A stretch of 64,000 bases of DNA from Tipula vernalis (GCA_958295665.1 OY282558.1:331921106-331985105); one strand, 5' to 3'; counted from the stretch's first letter, positions 1 through 11,173 are shown. A program made the numbers and translations. Notes: generated from the sequence alone by a model not told the origin.

Positions 1-579
1 CTCCAATTTGCTCTTCTCTGTTCTCTGTATTTTCGGCGGAGAATTTCCAGACATTTTTTCATGTATTATATGAAGCTATTTTAATTATTTTTAAGATTAC
101 TTCAAAAATTTCTTTGCAAAACAATTGTTTTCAGATCGATAGCTTAGTCTCAAATGGAACAATCACAGATTTTAGTGAAATTTTATATCTTAAATATTTA
201 GTAGATCCTTCCTCTTATATGAAACTTATTATTTCAAGGCCTGAAGAATTTTTCGGTTGGGCTGGGTTCAGAATTTTTAAACTAAAATATGGGCCAACGG
301 TCAAAACATTCTGGAACACTAGTCTACGAATAATATGATATTCGATATCATAAATAAAAATTCCGGTTTTCCATACACAGCCAACACAGATAGTTTTCTT
401 CGCCTTCAGGTACACATCACGCCTTGTAGAAATTTTTGAGCCATATCATTGGGGCTGGTGTGCGATTTCTTCAATAAAATATTTAAATTGTATTCAAATT
501 ATTGTTTTTCTAATTTCTAGTTATCTGAATCAATTATTGGAAAAAGTAATTTAAATATTTTCCTACTTTCTCAATACAG
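1..579. other. Probable intron or upstream DNA of the exon at 580
   Basis: This AT-rich stretch ends in a pyrimidine-containing tract and AG at 578-579. An open stretch at 114-338 (+) follows a plausible acceptor (ttgttttcag at 125-134) and is open for about 70 codons, but it ends in TGA without a donor. The minus strand is open over part of the same DNA. I could not assign either frame to a family, so it is left as uncalled sequence. Confidence 0.4.
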
Positions 580-756
580 CAATAGTGAAACAATTGCGAA
601 CAGCCTGGAAGTAGGCACCTGCAGGTTTTGGCTGATTTCAGCCTACATGGACCGGGAAAAAGATGTTCTTCTGGAAACCCTGGAGAAGCTGATCCTCGAA
701 GTGGAACAAATAAACGCATCACACTTTCTGGCGAAGTACGAATATCAACGAAAGAG
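580..756 (+). CDS. Internal coding exon of an unrecognised host gene
   Basis: This is a 177-bp exon between an acceptor (ctttctcaatacag, AG at 578-579) and a strong donor (aaagag|gtgagt, GT at 757-758). It begins in the last base of a codon and ends after two bases of one, so the same phase lies at both sides. It reads about 59 codons without a stop. Third positions are clearly richer in G and C (many CTG, GAG, AAG, TAC, AAC, GCC) than in the AT-rich flanks, which is the mark of a selected host exon. The peptide contains FWLISAYMDREKDVLLETLE and is rich in Glu and Leu, probably helical. I see no signal peptide, metal site or catalytic motif and do not recognise the family. Neighbouring exons lie outside the window or are hidden by transposons downstream. 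Confidence 0.7.
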
Positions 757-797
757 GTGAGTCACCTTTTGATTATTTACTGGGTACTAACCTTTCA

Positions 798-1015
798 GTG
801 TGTAATATGGCGCGAAAACCCACGTTTAGTATTAGTAATAGGCAGGAATTTCTAGATGTGACCCTCGCCTCAAATAATATTTTTCATATGGTTAAAAAAT
901 GGATGGTGGGTATGGAACAGTCCTTTTCTGACCATCGATATTTAAAGGGTGGCCCGATATTCACCCTGCTATCCGGAAAGTCTTCAAGAAGGTCTTTCCT
1001 AGAAGGACCAACTCG
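798..1015 (+). pseudogene. LINE endonuclease C-terminal fragment (Jockey/LOA/R1 type)
   Basis: The translated stretch has the layout of the end of a LINE apurinic-type endonuclease: PTFSISNRQEFLDVTLAS followed about 20 residues later by SFSDHRYL. The SDH triad is the conserved C-terminal active-site histidine motif of this domain. No reverse transcriptase follows, because the copy is cut at about 1015 by another LINE end in the opposite orientation. Similar motifs occur in LOA and R1-like fly elements. It is a dead fragment lying in the intron after the exon at 580-756. Confidence 0.6.
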
Positions 1016-1017
1016 AG

Positions 1018-1640
1018 CAAATATTTATTTATTTTATTTATTTATTAATCATTAAAAAACCTACACAAATAAGGCAAAGCCTTTTTACAATCTTACAAAA
1101 ATATCTTTTTTTGTGTAACATAGTATAAACGTACATAGGTTCGATATAACATAATTTAACATAATTAAAAACTGGGTAATAATAATATTTGAATATTTAA
1201 ACGCATAATTAAGGTAAGGAAAACGAATCAGGAAATCAATTAGGATAATTGAGATCAGGATAAAAAAAAAGAAAAAGAAAGAGAAATAAGACATAATTCA
1301 TGTTACTGGTTTCATCATACAGTTTTTTAAAGTTACACAAACTAGTAGCAGCTTTAGCAGTTGGATGAACATTATTCCATAGTTTAACTCCATGGACAAA
1401 GAAAGATCGATGTCTCGGCTTAGAATTAAATGACTTAGGCAGATTCAAATTTAATGTGATAACAAGGAGTTCGCTTATGAATCAAGCATGAAACATAATG
1501 CTGATAAGTCTAGATATTTGTTTCGACAAAGCATTAATAGGATATGTACCTCGCACACGCATGAAAGCAACATTTAACCATTTCAAGGATTTTTTGGAAC
1601 AGTTCAGATATATTGGATCACAGTATGATATTAAAGGACC
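1018..1640 (-). mobile_element. 3' end of a LINE (minus strand), with A-rich tail
   Basis: On the minus strand, 1448-1300 reads RHRSFFVHGVKLWNNVHP, a pattern typical of the extreme C-terminus of Jockey/CR1-like LINE polyproteins. Degenerate coding sequence with stops lies upstream, to about 1630. The tail at 1018-1056 is a run of TTTAT units on the plus strand, that is (ATAAA)n at the 3' end of the element. It is 5'-truncated and inactive. Confidence 0.6.
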
Positions 1641-1644
1641 CACT

Positions 1645-1873
1645 AGAGTTCGAATAATATGACGTTTACATCACTTCAAATAAATATTGCTGTGCTCCAA
1701 AGTTTACTTAAAATCCCGCATATTTTACTGCACAGATTATTTACATATACAGACGATTTCAGTGCCATTGTTATAAAATAAAATCACAAGGATTAAAACG
1801 ATTTGTAATTATTGAAAGTTTATTGTGTGTAATAGATAAGTTAAAAAATTGAAATAAAGTTTTCTTTCGAAAC
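1645..1873 (+). repeat. Probable end of the 5' LTR of the BEL/Pao element
   Basis: A primer-binding-like site at 1880-1897 implies that an LTR ends just upstream. The sequence aaaca at 1869-1873 would be its TG...CA-type end. AATAAA at 1852 could be its polyadenylation signal. The LTR start is not identifiable and no second copy is present in the window, so the left boundary is a guess. Confidence 0.4.
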
Positions 1874-1879
1874 ATTTTT

Positions 1880-1897
1880 TGGTGCCGAAACCCGGGA
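1880..1897 (+). other. tRNA primer-binding-like site of a retroelement
   Basis: The 18-base string TGGTGCCGAAACCCGGGA starts with TGG, the complement of a tRNA CCA end, and continues as the complement of an acceptor and T arm. It lies a few bases after the presumed LTR end and upstream of gag, the expected position for priming reverse transcription. The tRNA species was not assigned. Confidence 0.6.
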
Positions 1898-2128
1898 GCT
1901 GTTTATAGAAGCGAGCTATTGTATAAAGCTGGATAGAAATTGTTGGATCATTCCAGATAAGTAGCCATTTTTTAATTACCATTTACTGTTCTTTACTGTT
2001 TAACTTTTTGTAATTAATCTAAAATATAGAAAATAAAACGATTAAAAAATATTTCGGTAAAGTGAACAGTGAAGCAAATAAACTATTAACAAAGTGTTAG
2101 CGTATAGTGAATTTAAAGTGTAAATTTT

Positions 2129-3166
2129 GTGATTAAAATGCGTGATCGTACGGTCAACCAAATTAAGCCTATACGGAATTTTTGTAACACCATAGATGCT
2201 AATACCACATTGGAAGCCTTGGAAGCACGTGTAGAAAATTTGGATAGCCGGTATAAAGATTTTGGTAAACAAGAGCTGGAATTATTAGCCTTCGATAATT
2301 ATGAGCCGATAGCCGAAGAAGTAGATGAAATTTATTTGAAAACGGTCTCTAAATTAAAGGCTGAAATCAACACAAGGTCTCAAGGAAATTAAAATGAGGT
2401 TCAAGATTTAAATATTACATTAGGCCAGTTAATGGGACAACAGCAAAGCTTCTTGCAAGGCATAAATCAAAATCACAACGTGCGCTTACCAAAATTCAAC
2501 ATTGAACCATTCGATGGCGATTACAAATTATGGCCTTCGTTTCACGATTTATTTTTAACGTCAGTCCATAATAATAATAGTTTACGTGCAGTTCATAAAT
2601 TACAAGTGCTAAATGGACTATTGAAGGGAGATGCAGCAGTTTTAATACGGCATATCAAAGTCACGGAGCAAAATTATGAAGAAGCTTGGACCAAATTAAT
2701 CGATAGATACAATAAACCCAAGTCCATAGTATCTTCATTAATTCAATTATTTTTGGAGCAAAGGAGCTGTACTCAAGCAAACCATAAACATTTGAGGAAA
2801 TTATGCGATACATCAGACGAGGTCATTCGAGGATTAAGAGCTCTAGGAGATTTAGCTGAAACACGAGATCCCTGGCTAGTGCATATCATCGTGAACAAGT
2901 TAGATGCGGATACCAGACAGTCGTGGGCAAATGAATCAGTCGATAATGCATTTCCATTATTTGAAATTTTTTTGAAATTTTTAGCAAGAAGGTGTGATGC
3001 TCTTAAATCGTGTTCATCTGTATCAAGGTCAACCAGTGCAGTGCATAAGGGTATAAAAGTTTATAATGCTACTCAAAAACAAGAGTGGCGCTGTTTAGCC
3101 TGTAAAAAGGAGCATTTTATTTATCTATGCCCGTTATTCAAGAGCATGAACTTTGCCAGTTTCTGA
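2129..3166 (+). pseudogene. gag: BEL/Pao gag (one in-frame stop)
   Basis: Two open segments, 2129-2392 and 2432-3166, are in one frame and are separated by a single TAA at 2390-2392. The second carries the phrase LPKFNIEPFDGDYKLWPSF, the hallmark of BEL/Pao gag (the DUF1759-type region), then the helix-rich capsid-like part. A cysteine-histidine knuckle (C-x2-C-x3-H-x4-C) sits close to the C-terminus at about 3092-3130. The protein would form the particle shell that packages element RNA. Start chosen: ATG at 2129, 232 bases after the primer site, with an aaaATG context. Confidence 0.8.
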
Positions 3167-3349
3167 CGGAAGTAATAGCCAGTGCCAACAGCTGTACCAA
3201 CTGCCTTCGATCTGGACATTAAGAACCGCAATGCTATTCTCGTGCTGTATGCCTAATATGCAAAAGGCGTTATCACTCTCTCCTGCACAAAGATACACCA
3301 ACTACAAGTTTACATACTACAGGCGAATGTACATATAAATTCTTAAAGC

Positions 3350-5056
3350 ACATTGGCGACTCCAATAGCTCCAACTGCAACAGCTCAAAATAATCAGTTT
3401 ACAAATATTAATCCAGTTCAGTCAACATCATCAACAAATATATTAACAACATTCTTGCATGATCATAGTCAGTCACCTCTTAATATACTGTTACCTACAG
3501 CTTTGCTTTACATCCAAGCAACTAACGGTCAACAAATGCTCGCATGAGCGCTGCTCGATTCAGAATTGCAATCGACATTTATCACGGAATCCTGCATGCA
3601 ACGGCTAGGCTTACGTCGAAAATATTCAAATGTTTCAATTTTTGGCCTAGCAGCGAGTTGTGCGGGGAAAACAAGAGACAAAACTATAGACAGTGTATCA
3701 TCACTTGTAGTTGCATATTACACTCTAAAAATGACGGCACACATAATCGACAAAATATCATCAAACTTACCATGAGCGATGATAAATATACCAAAGTCAA
3801 ACAAGATATGGCAACTTGAGCTAGCGGATCCTGAATTTTATAAGCCAAGTTCAGTCGATCTCTAAATTGGAGCAGAATTCTTTTTGGATATCTTATCGGA
3901 ACAAAAGTTATCTATTCCAAATTTGCTAGTTCTTCACTTATCCAAATTCGGCTGGCTTATAGCTGGAGAGTTAGATAATAAACAAAATGGATCCAACGTT
4001 CAGAACTGCAACATAAATTAAATAGATCACAAAGTTTCAAACGACAACCTATTGGAACAATTGAAGACATTTTGGAAGGTAGAAGAACCATTTATAAATG
4101 CTACAAACGTTGAACCTACTGCAGTAGACCCTTCGGAAATATTGTTTAGAAATACAACAATTAGAGCAACTGATGGAAGATTTATCGTGAAACTGCCAAT
4201 GCACAATCCAGATTAGTTGGAATTGAAAAAAGATGTGCCAGGTCAGCAGAATACCGTAACCAGTATCAAACATTCATGGAAGAATACATTCAGCGCAATC
4301 AAATGACACATATTCCATGGAGTGAAGTACCACTTGAAGACGATCACAAATATTTTATGCCTCACCATGCAGTGTTCAAAGAGAGCACTACAACAAAGAT
4401 TCGAGTCGTATTTGATGCATCGTGTAAACCAACCACAGCAGTGTTCTTGAATGATTGCTTACATACACATTACTTCGTTTTAGGCAAAACATTATTGCGA
4501 TAAATGCTGACATCGAGAAAATATATCGCCAGATATTAATGGATCCGAGTGATGCAAATTTTCAGCTAGTATTGTGGCGCAGGAGTCCTGACGAAGAATT
4601 GAGTGCATACAAATGTAACACCGTTACTTATGGAACAGCATGTGCGCCGTTTCTTGCTATACGTTCTTTAGCAGAAGTGGCAACAATACATCAATTCAGA
4701 TATCCAGAAGCAGCTAACGTTATTAAGAACCAATTTTACATGGACGATTTACTCTCTGGAAGTGCTACTGTAGAAGGTGCAATATTGCTAAAAGATCAAA
4801 TCATTAAACTTTTAGGCAGCTGCGGATTTAGGTTTCATAAATGGAAATCCAACTCTTCGGAATTCTGACAATCATTAGAACATGATAACATAGAAGATAT
4901 ACCAAAACTAATTGAAGATGACCAAATCACTAAAACCCTCGATATTTTGTGGTATCCGCAACAGGACATATTCACATTTAAACTATCCACATTAACAAAT
5001 GCAGATCTGGACAAAAAGAAAAATGCTGTCAGAAAGTTCAAAGTTATACCAGTGAG
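3350..5056 (+). pseudogene. pol: BEL/Pao pol remnant (protease and reverse transcriptase)
   Basis: The reading frame is spread over several frames. At about 3550-3600 LLDS followed by QSTFITE marks the retroviral-type aspartic protease of the A17 class, with Glu where Gly is expected after the Asp-Ser pair. At 4276-4868 the reverse transcriptase appears: IRVVFDASCKP, a palm-domain Asp in NADIEKIYRQI, then YMDD at about 4739-4750. A frameshift at about 4455-4500 separates the first two RT parts. RNase H and integrase are missing. Broken at many points, so not functional. Confidence 0.75.
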
Positions 5057-6490
5057 TGCTGTAGTAGTGCTATGATTCGCTCGAAAACTAGATTGATATT
5101 TGTTTAATAAGTTATACTTTGTTAAATGACTGTTTATTTGGTATTGAATAATGTTTTCAAACTGTTTGGATAACACTGGTAAAATGCTAATTGGGCGAAA
5201 ATCGTTCACAGTAACTTGGGCAAGTGTTTTAGGAATAGGTGTAACTACGGCTATTTTCCACGTATCTGGAAAGACAGAGTTAGTAAGTGCTGAATTTATT
5301 AGATAGATGGGGCAAAATTATTGGCATTAACACTAGCACTACCGACCTGTCAAAATGACGGATTTACATTTATTGAATTTATTTAGTTTTATTATTATGT
5401 AAGAATTATTTTAGAAATTTATGATGACTTTTAATATGGCAATAAAGTAATTATATTAAAAAATCATCAAAAATTTACAAAACAATTTTAACATAATAAT
5501 TAAAAAAACATGAATTCAATAAATGTAAATCGATCATTTTGACCGGTCGGTAGTTCTAGTGTTAAAAGTTTAATAAAAATAAGTGGTATGCCATCAGCAC
5601 CAGCCGTGTCGGATTTAATTCTATCAAAATGAAGGGAAACTTCATCATTAGAAACATTACGAAAATAGAAGGCATTTTCAGAACAATATTGCAACGTATT
5701 CCAAATTCAAATTATTATTATTTTCAAGGAACACCGAACCAAAATATTCATTAAACTCTTCTGGAGTTATGTATATTAGATTTCAAGTCAGCACAAAGAG
5801 AATAAATGTAAGCCCTAAAATGTTTCCAGAATAATTTACATGGAATCAGTTTGTTAAAACGATCATTGGCGTTTTGTGGACTTAATAATATTATTTACTT
5901 TATTTCTAATTCTGATATATTCTGACCCATTGAATTCAGCTTTATTTCGTTTCCAGTTCTCGTAAAGAAAATCGCGAATATTTCGATACCTGTTAATTTC
6001 ATTACCAAAGTTAATCTCATTTAATGCAGGTTTCACTAAATACTTTCAAAGCGGTGCAAAAATGTTACGCATAACGAATAAAAACTATAGAGCCCAGTCT
6101 AAAGTGCTGGCAGGCATAAATAAAGCATTCCTGTCAATATTACGAAAGTTTCTTACAAAATTAGATTGCGTGTTTACCTTAATTCCCAGTATAAAAGGCA
6201 TAGGAACCATAAATCAAATCGTGAGTAATGGCAATTCTGGGGACCGAGATTTGCGTGAAAGTACCAAAATTGGCAGGATAATTAGCAAACGCTAAATCAA
6301 TTAAGGTAGCTTTCCCCATGAAATTAGTGGCCTCTTTTGAAATTAAGTTAAAACCAAAAGAAGACAATTATGATTGGAATTTTTTCACCTTTAGTTTAGT
6401 ACTAAGATAATTACAATTAAAGTCCCTAACAATTATTACTTCACTGAATTTAGACATAATATCATCCAAGATAATTTCAAGATCATTGAT
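5057..6490 (-). mobile_element. Minus-strand LINE fragment (endonuclease end to RT start)
   Basis: Reading the minus strand from high to low coordinates: an endonuclease C-terminal part at 6400-6180 (GDFN; then ITHDLIYGS, the SDH-like motif), a linker, and the start of reverse transcriptase at 5690-5570 (SDTAGADGIPLIFIKLL). Then comes a 231-bp MITE, then RT continues at 5330-5060 with NDFRPISILPVLSK and the YQSSFR segment. The catalytic RT core is absent here but a similar one sits at 6660-7236. Stops are common. The clade is probably Jockey/CR1-like. Confidence 0.7.
5331..5561. mobile_element. 231-bp MITE with TTAA target duplication
   Basis: The ends are near-perfect inverted repeats of about 50 bp, beginning CACTAGMACTACCGACC and differing at about five positions. 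TTAA lies directly outside both ends (5327-5330 and 5562-5565), the target preference of the piggyBac superfamily. The element contains no ORF. Removing it together with one TTAA joins the two halves of the surrounding LINE coding frame (IFIKLL then MPIILPHL), which supports the boundaries. Confidence 0.85.
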
Positions 6491-6659
6491 AAATATGCAT
6501 GTGAAGTTTATCCTAAATTTTTCCTAAATAAAAAAAAATGGCGTTTAGTATTATTTTAGGAAAAACTTCACACGTCTATATAGAGAAGTGAAATTTATAC
6601 TAAATCTTTCAAAATACAAAAAAGTGCGAATGTATTGGTGAATTGCAAACATTTAGGCG
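6491..6659. other. Unassigned AT-rich spacer with short inverted repeat
   Basis: The string tgaagtttatcctaaatttt at about 6503 and ggaaaaacttcaca at about 6557 form a partial inverted repeat around a poly-A/T centre. This could be a small hairpin element or a decayed joint between two LINE pieces. No gene is seen. Confidence 0.3.
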
Positions 6660-7238
6660 ATTTTAATGTATAATTAGGCCGCTTTATAAAGTTCTAAAGA
6701 GTTATACACCCTCAAATATGGCCTGGATTGCAACAACCCACTATATGATATACAACTAAGGGGTAATTTAAAGCAACCGTGTTTCCACAAATTCTAGACC
6801 ACATAAACTTGGTATTTCACTTAGTATTAGGTAATGCTTATCAAACGATTCATGTAAAACAAGGTCAGAATTAACCATAGAAATCACATGCGTGGGACAT
6901 TTATCAATATAAACTAAGGCTAAATAATCAGCAAACCCAGTACTGTTACCATTTAATTTAAGTTTAAAAATAGGATTAGTCTACACTAGAAATAGCACAG
7001 GACCTAACAATAACCCTTGTGGTATTCCAACATCGACAACTCTAAAATCATTAAAATTATCATTAATTCTGACTCTCACTTTTTTATTATCTAGGTAGGA
7101 AGCAAACCACTTGTTTGACATAATCCTAAAACCAATGTCAAACAGAATAGATAACAAAAGTGTATGATTAGCCCAATCGAATGCCTTAGAAGCGTCAATA
7201 AATAAACCTGCACAAATATTAACATTCTTGAAATCGGT
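6660..7238 (-). pseudogene. LINE reverse transcriptase core fragment (minus strand)
   Basis: Minus-strand translation from 7236 to 6860 gives the RT palm: FIDASKAFDWANHTLLL, FASYL, VGIPQGLLLGPVLF, then FADYLAL, where the catalytic FADD has become FADY. One stop and the lost second aspartate show it is inactive. The end nearer 6660 is too decayed to read. It is out of order relative to the endonuclease-to-RT piece at 5057-6490 (the core should lie at lower coordinates), so it is another copy or a rearranged part. Its 5' side abuts the 173-bp satellite at about 7238. Confidence 0.7.
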
Positions 7239-7452
7239 ACTAATCTTTGATTTTCAGAAATTTATCATGGACCTTGCATATAGAATCGGAACTTTTTGGG
7301 TGATAACTCCGTATACCATAGAAGTACTGACCTATGACATAATACTAAACAGGGTTAGAGACCGTGATCATCGGATTCCCTTACAGGGTAGTAAGGTGCA
7401 CCCCTAAGTCAACTAATTTCTGATTTTCAGAAATTTATCATTGACCTTGCAT
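7239..7452 (-). repeat. 173-bp satellite, orientation B, first segment
   Basis: About 1.2 monomers of the satellite described at 15159-23031, in the opposite orientation (carrying gaatcggaactttttgggtg). It ends at ccttgcat (7445-7452), which is repeated at 11174-11181 after the inserted palindromic element. Confidence 0.95.
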
Positions 7453-7695
7453 CATAGAATAATGACATATAAGAAAAGTTATGCAGAAGAAGCAAAAAAA
7501 TGCGGCGCTGATTACGTTAATTAATCAAACTACTAAAACCTCGCAACTTGTGCATGTGTTTATTTGGTTTTTTACGTTGTGCTACCGCCTATACTGAACA
7601 ATATTGAATTATATACTATACTACCTGCACTGATTGAACATATTTACAACTACCATTGCAAAATCCAACAACAATTATTTTTTGTAAAAGAAGCA

Positions 7696-8655
7696 CAGAG
7701 GATTATATAAGATTAGTTTTTTCAGTACAAAAACATGTCATTCGAAATTTCAAAACGTGTTATTTTATAATGGTTGTAAGGAAGCGAGAAATATAAATAT
7801 GCACAATACATACATATTTCTTTCCTTTTTCGCATTCTTACATAAAATAACCAAATTGTTGTAACGTATTTAGTATAAAAAAATATGATGAATGGAACAC
7901 GAAAAAAAGTATACGTGTATTTTCGAGTATAATAGATGTGTCCATCTGTATCCATATTGAATTGTAAAATATACATACACAAACATTTTTTATATTTGAA
8001 ATCTCCTTTATGAAAACTAAACCTAATTTTGGAATATTTATATTTCTGAAAAATAACGATTCGGTTTGATGCGGTTTGTTTTTGCAAAAGGTCATTCACC
8101 TTTTCTATTTGGATGTTATTTTTCTTGCTTTTGAAATGCTTTCTGATGCGTTTTCGTAGGTGCAAGAAACAAATACAATAATAAAAGGGATAATAAATTT
8201 GATTAAAATTTGAATTGATAACAATTTGAGTAGGCATATCATTTTTAATGACGTGCCGTAAAACATTCTTTGCTTCTTTGCTAGCTATTTGAAGAAATAA
8301 AAATGTTAGAATGATTATTAGCGGTTTTCTGTTATGAATGTGTTTTTACCGACTTGAGGAGAACGGATAATACATAATTATTTATATTGAATATGATCAG
8401 ATCACTCACACGACAATCATTTATCAAAATAAACCTTTTGAATAAAATGAATTATTATAATCTCGAATGTGTGCAAACTGCAAAGTTCTTTATAAAATTG
8501 AATCAACTTTTACATTGTACATAATAATTTTTATTAAAAATGTTATAGTAATAATTACCAATTCTGTGGCAATAATCCTAAGCAAGGTAACCCGAGTTAT
8601 GTAGTTTTTTAAATTTATACAAAATCAGAACAATTGTATAAAAGGAGCATTTTGA
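7696..8655. repeat. Left arm of large inverted repeat
   Basis: This arm is the reverse complement of 9735-10662 with high identity. A 57-codon open stretch is the same on both arms, at 8237-8067 (-) and 10154-10324 (+). The open frames (171 and 147 codons) diverge by small indels after that point and have no recognisable domain, so they are probably not genes. The pair could form a cruciform or a hairpin RNA. Confidence 0.9.
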
Positions 8656-9734
8656 TATAGGCGAAATAATTTTCACGATAACTAATAGTTGAAATTATTT
8701 CGCCTATATTAAAATATTTCTTTTGATGAAGTTGAATTGTTTAGTTTTGAAAGGGCACATGTCCACTTTTTAAATTTGATAGGAACTAAAAAAAACTTTA
8801 TACTGTTAGCACAGATAAGTGCTGCTAGTAAAAATAGGCTTGGAAGGAAATATACATTTATTTATGAAAATTTGAGTTGCTGTTTCATAATCTACTTTAT
8901 GCTACTATTGTTTCGCCAAAAAACGTATTTAAGGGGCTATGATGCAAAAGCGTTGTAATACTAATTTTGGCAAGAAGTGGACATGTGCCGTTTCAAAATT
9001 TCAGTTGTTCTTAATTAACTAAATTTGAAATACTATATAATGTAACTTAAATTATGTACTATATACGTTGTTTTAGTTTATTGCCACAGAATTAAGGAAT
9101 TAAATAAAAAAATCAACTATATTCGATATACACAAAGGTTCGGTATATTAATTATATAAATGTTTTAAGACCTCTTACAAACTACTGTTGATTTGAACCA
9201 GTAGCTGCAAATCAGAACACTTATTCTGTGGAGGATACTGGCAAACATAATCTACATAGGTAATAATGTAGTTAGCATCGATCAGGCGAGATTATCAGAT
9301 TGGAGAATTTTAACATAATTTCTTTATTTTTCAATTGCCCTTAAAAATAGGATTTGGTTGTCGTGTAACGGTTATTAATTTCGCGCACATCAATTTATCT
9401 GAACTGTGAACGTTTTTGTGAAAATGGCATATTTAGGGGCTCGAGACAAAAACAGCTCGCGTTGATTAAAATTAAATCACATTCGCGTTAAACAGTTATC
9501 GTGTTAATGGACGAGCAAGTGTAATAAAGTTGCATAAAAATATTTCAAAAAAAATGTATTTACAACTTTTTAATATTTTAAGCTTTCTTGATGCTTGTTT
9601 TGAAGCGAAACGAGGTTTAATTTTTGAAAATTCATTATTTATTGTGGACCATTTGCAGTTCTTTCTCGTCAAAACAAGAATAAAAAGGAACTAATTTCCG
9701 AATATGTTTATAGCAATCATCATTTGGATTTGGT
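8654..9734. repeat. Centre of palindromic element with nested hairpins
   Basis: A short hairpin at about 8655-8712 has arms ggcgaaataattt and aaattatttcgcc. A second inverted pair is ggcacatgtccactt near 8754 and aagtggacatgtgcc near 8975. A fragment of the arm (attgccacagaatt) recurs at about 9081. An open frame at 8737-8958 lies inside these repeats and has no recognisable domain. No gene is supported. Confidence 0.65.
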
Positions 9735-10662
9735 ATGAAAATGCTCCTTTCATACAATTGTTCTGATTTTGAATAAATTTGAAAAACTACATAACTCGAG
9801 TTACCTTGCTTAGGATTATTGCCATAGAATTTATAATTATTATTATAACATTTTAATAAAAATTATTATGTACAATGTAAAAGTTGATTCAATTTTATAA
9901 AGAACTTTGCAGTTTGCACACATTCGAGATTATAATAATTCATTTTATTCAAAAGGTTTATTTTGATAAATGATTGTCGTGTGAGTGATCTGATCATATT
10001 CAATATAAATAATTATGTATTATCCGTTCTCCTCAAGTCGGTAAAAAACACATTCATAACAGAAAACCGCTAATAATCATTCTAACATTTTTATTTCTTC
10101 AAATAGCTAGCAAAGAAGCAAAGAATGTTTTACGGCACGTCATTAAAAATGATATGCCTACTCAAATTGTTATCAATTCAAATTTTAATCAAATTTATTA
10201 TCCCTTTTATTATTGTATTTGTTTCTTGCACCTACGAAAACGCATCAGAAAACATTTCAAAAGCAAGAAAAATAACATCCAAATAGAAAAGGTGAATGAC
10301 CTTTTGCAAAAACAAACCGCATCAACCAAATCGTTATTTTTCAGAAATATAAATATTCCAAAATTAGGTTTAGTTTTCATAAAGGAGATTTCAAATATAA
10401 AAAATGTTTGTGTATGTATATTTTACAATTCAATATGTATACAGATGGACACATCTATTATACTCGAAAATACACGTATATTTTGTTATACTAAATCCGT
10501 TTACAATTTGGTTATTTTATGTAAGAATGCGAAAAAGGAAAGAAATATGTATGTATTGTGCATATTTATATTTCTCGCTTCCTTACAACCATTATAAAAT
10601 AACACGTTTTGAAATTTCGAATGACATTTTTCTGTATTATTGAAAAGACTAGAGATTATATT
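9735..10662. repeat. Right arm of large inverted repeat
   Basis: Reverse complement of 7696-8655. Relative to the left arm it lacks about 28 bases near 10485 (between cacgtatattt and tatactaaat), and it shows a few substitutions. The outer 40 bases are more divergent than the rest. Confidence 0.9.
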
Positions 10663-11173
10663 ATCCTACGTAGAACAAAGTCAGATTCTAAAACATAGCA
10701 GATAGAATAGGATAAACAATTTTTTTTATTTATAAAAACACATTTTATTATTCTTTTGTTGTATATTTTGTAGCAATACCACTACATAATAAACCATGGC
10801 AGAGAAATTTGTGGTAGTAGTAATTAGGAGAATAAGAATTTTATTTTTCGTTTGTGTTTTCGTAGTTTGTGTTTATGACATTTAGTTTTTTGTTTTTTAA
10901 TAGGCGGGACAAAAAATACAAATATTTTATTTTTGTTTCATACAAAACATAATCTACTAACACCAATATTCTCAAGTAATTTTTTTTTTATTTCAATATG
11001 GTCGTTTTTGCATGGCTTAGTATGCGTAAGTGAGGTTGAGGATACTGAAATACTCAAGTAAATGCGAGGTTAAAGTAGGTTCGCAATTTTAATATATATG
11101 GTCTGCCGCTCTAATCGTTTTTGCAGCGAGTAGTTACTCTACAGGGTTCCTCTTATTGTTTGGTTTCTTTATG

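Larger units (their letters stand above)
1645..5056 (+). mobile_element. Broken BEL/Pao LTR retrotransposon
   Basis: The order is LTR end, primer site, gag, protease-like and reverse-transcriptase-like sequence, all on the plus strand. Many stops and frameshifts show the copy is dead. RNase H, integrase and the 3' LTR are absent: coding similarity stops at about 5056, where a minus-strand LINE begins. The gag type and the compact pol match BEL/Pao elements of insects. Whether the LINE inserted into it or the two were joined by deletion cannot be told, because the BEL sequence does not resume. Confidence 0.75.
7453..11173. mobile_element. 3.7-kb palindromic element with 8-bp target duplication (P-like?)
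   Basis: The block interrupts a satellite monomer. CCTTGCAT is duplicated at both sides (7445-7452, 11174-11181), and removing the block with one copy restores the monomer. The two ends begin CATAGAATAATGACATATAAG and, inverted, CATAAAG-N9-AATAAG. The first resembles the published P-element terminus (CATGATGAAATAACATAAGG), and P elements make 8-bp duplications; hAT elements also make 8 bp, but their ends usually start CAG or TAG. Inside are two inverted arms of about 0.95 kb. No transposase is recognisable, so the copy is non-autonomous. Superfamily assignment is tentative; the boundaries are firm. Confidence 0.75.

Noticed and set aside
114..338. 74-codon frame after an acceptor-like site
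   Set aside because: No donor, no domain, and the opposite strand is equally open. Not called as an exon.
7722..8237. 171-codon minus-strand frame with a near-identical 147-codon plus-strand frame at 10154-10597
   Set aside because: They lie on the two arms of one inverted repeat, diverge by frameshift after small indels, and show no domain. Treated as repeat DNA.
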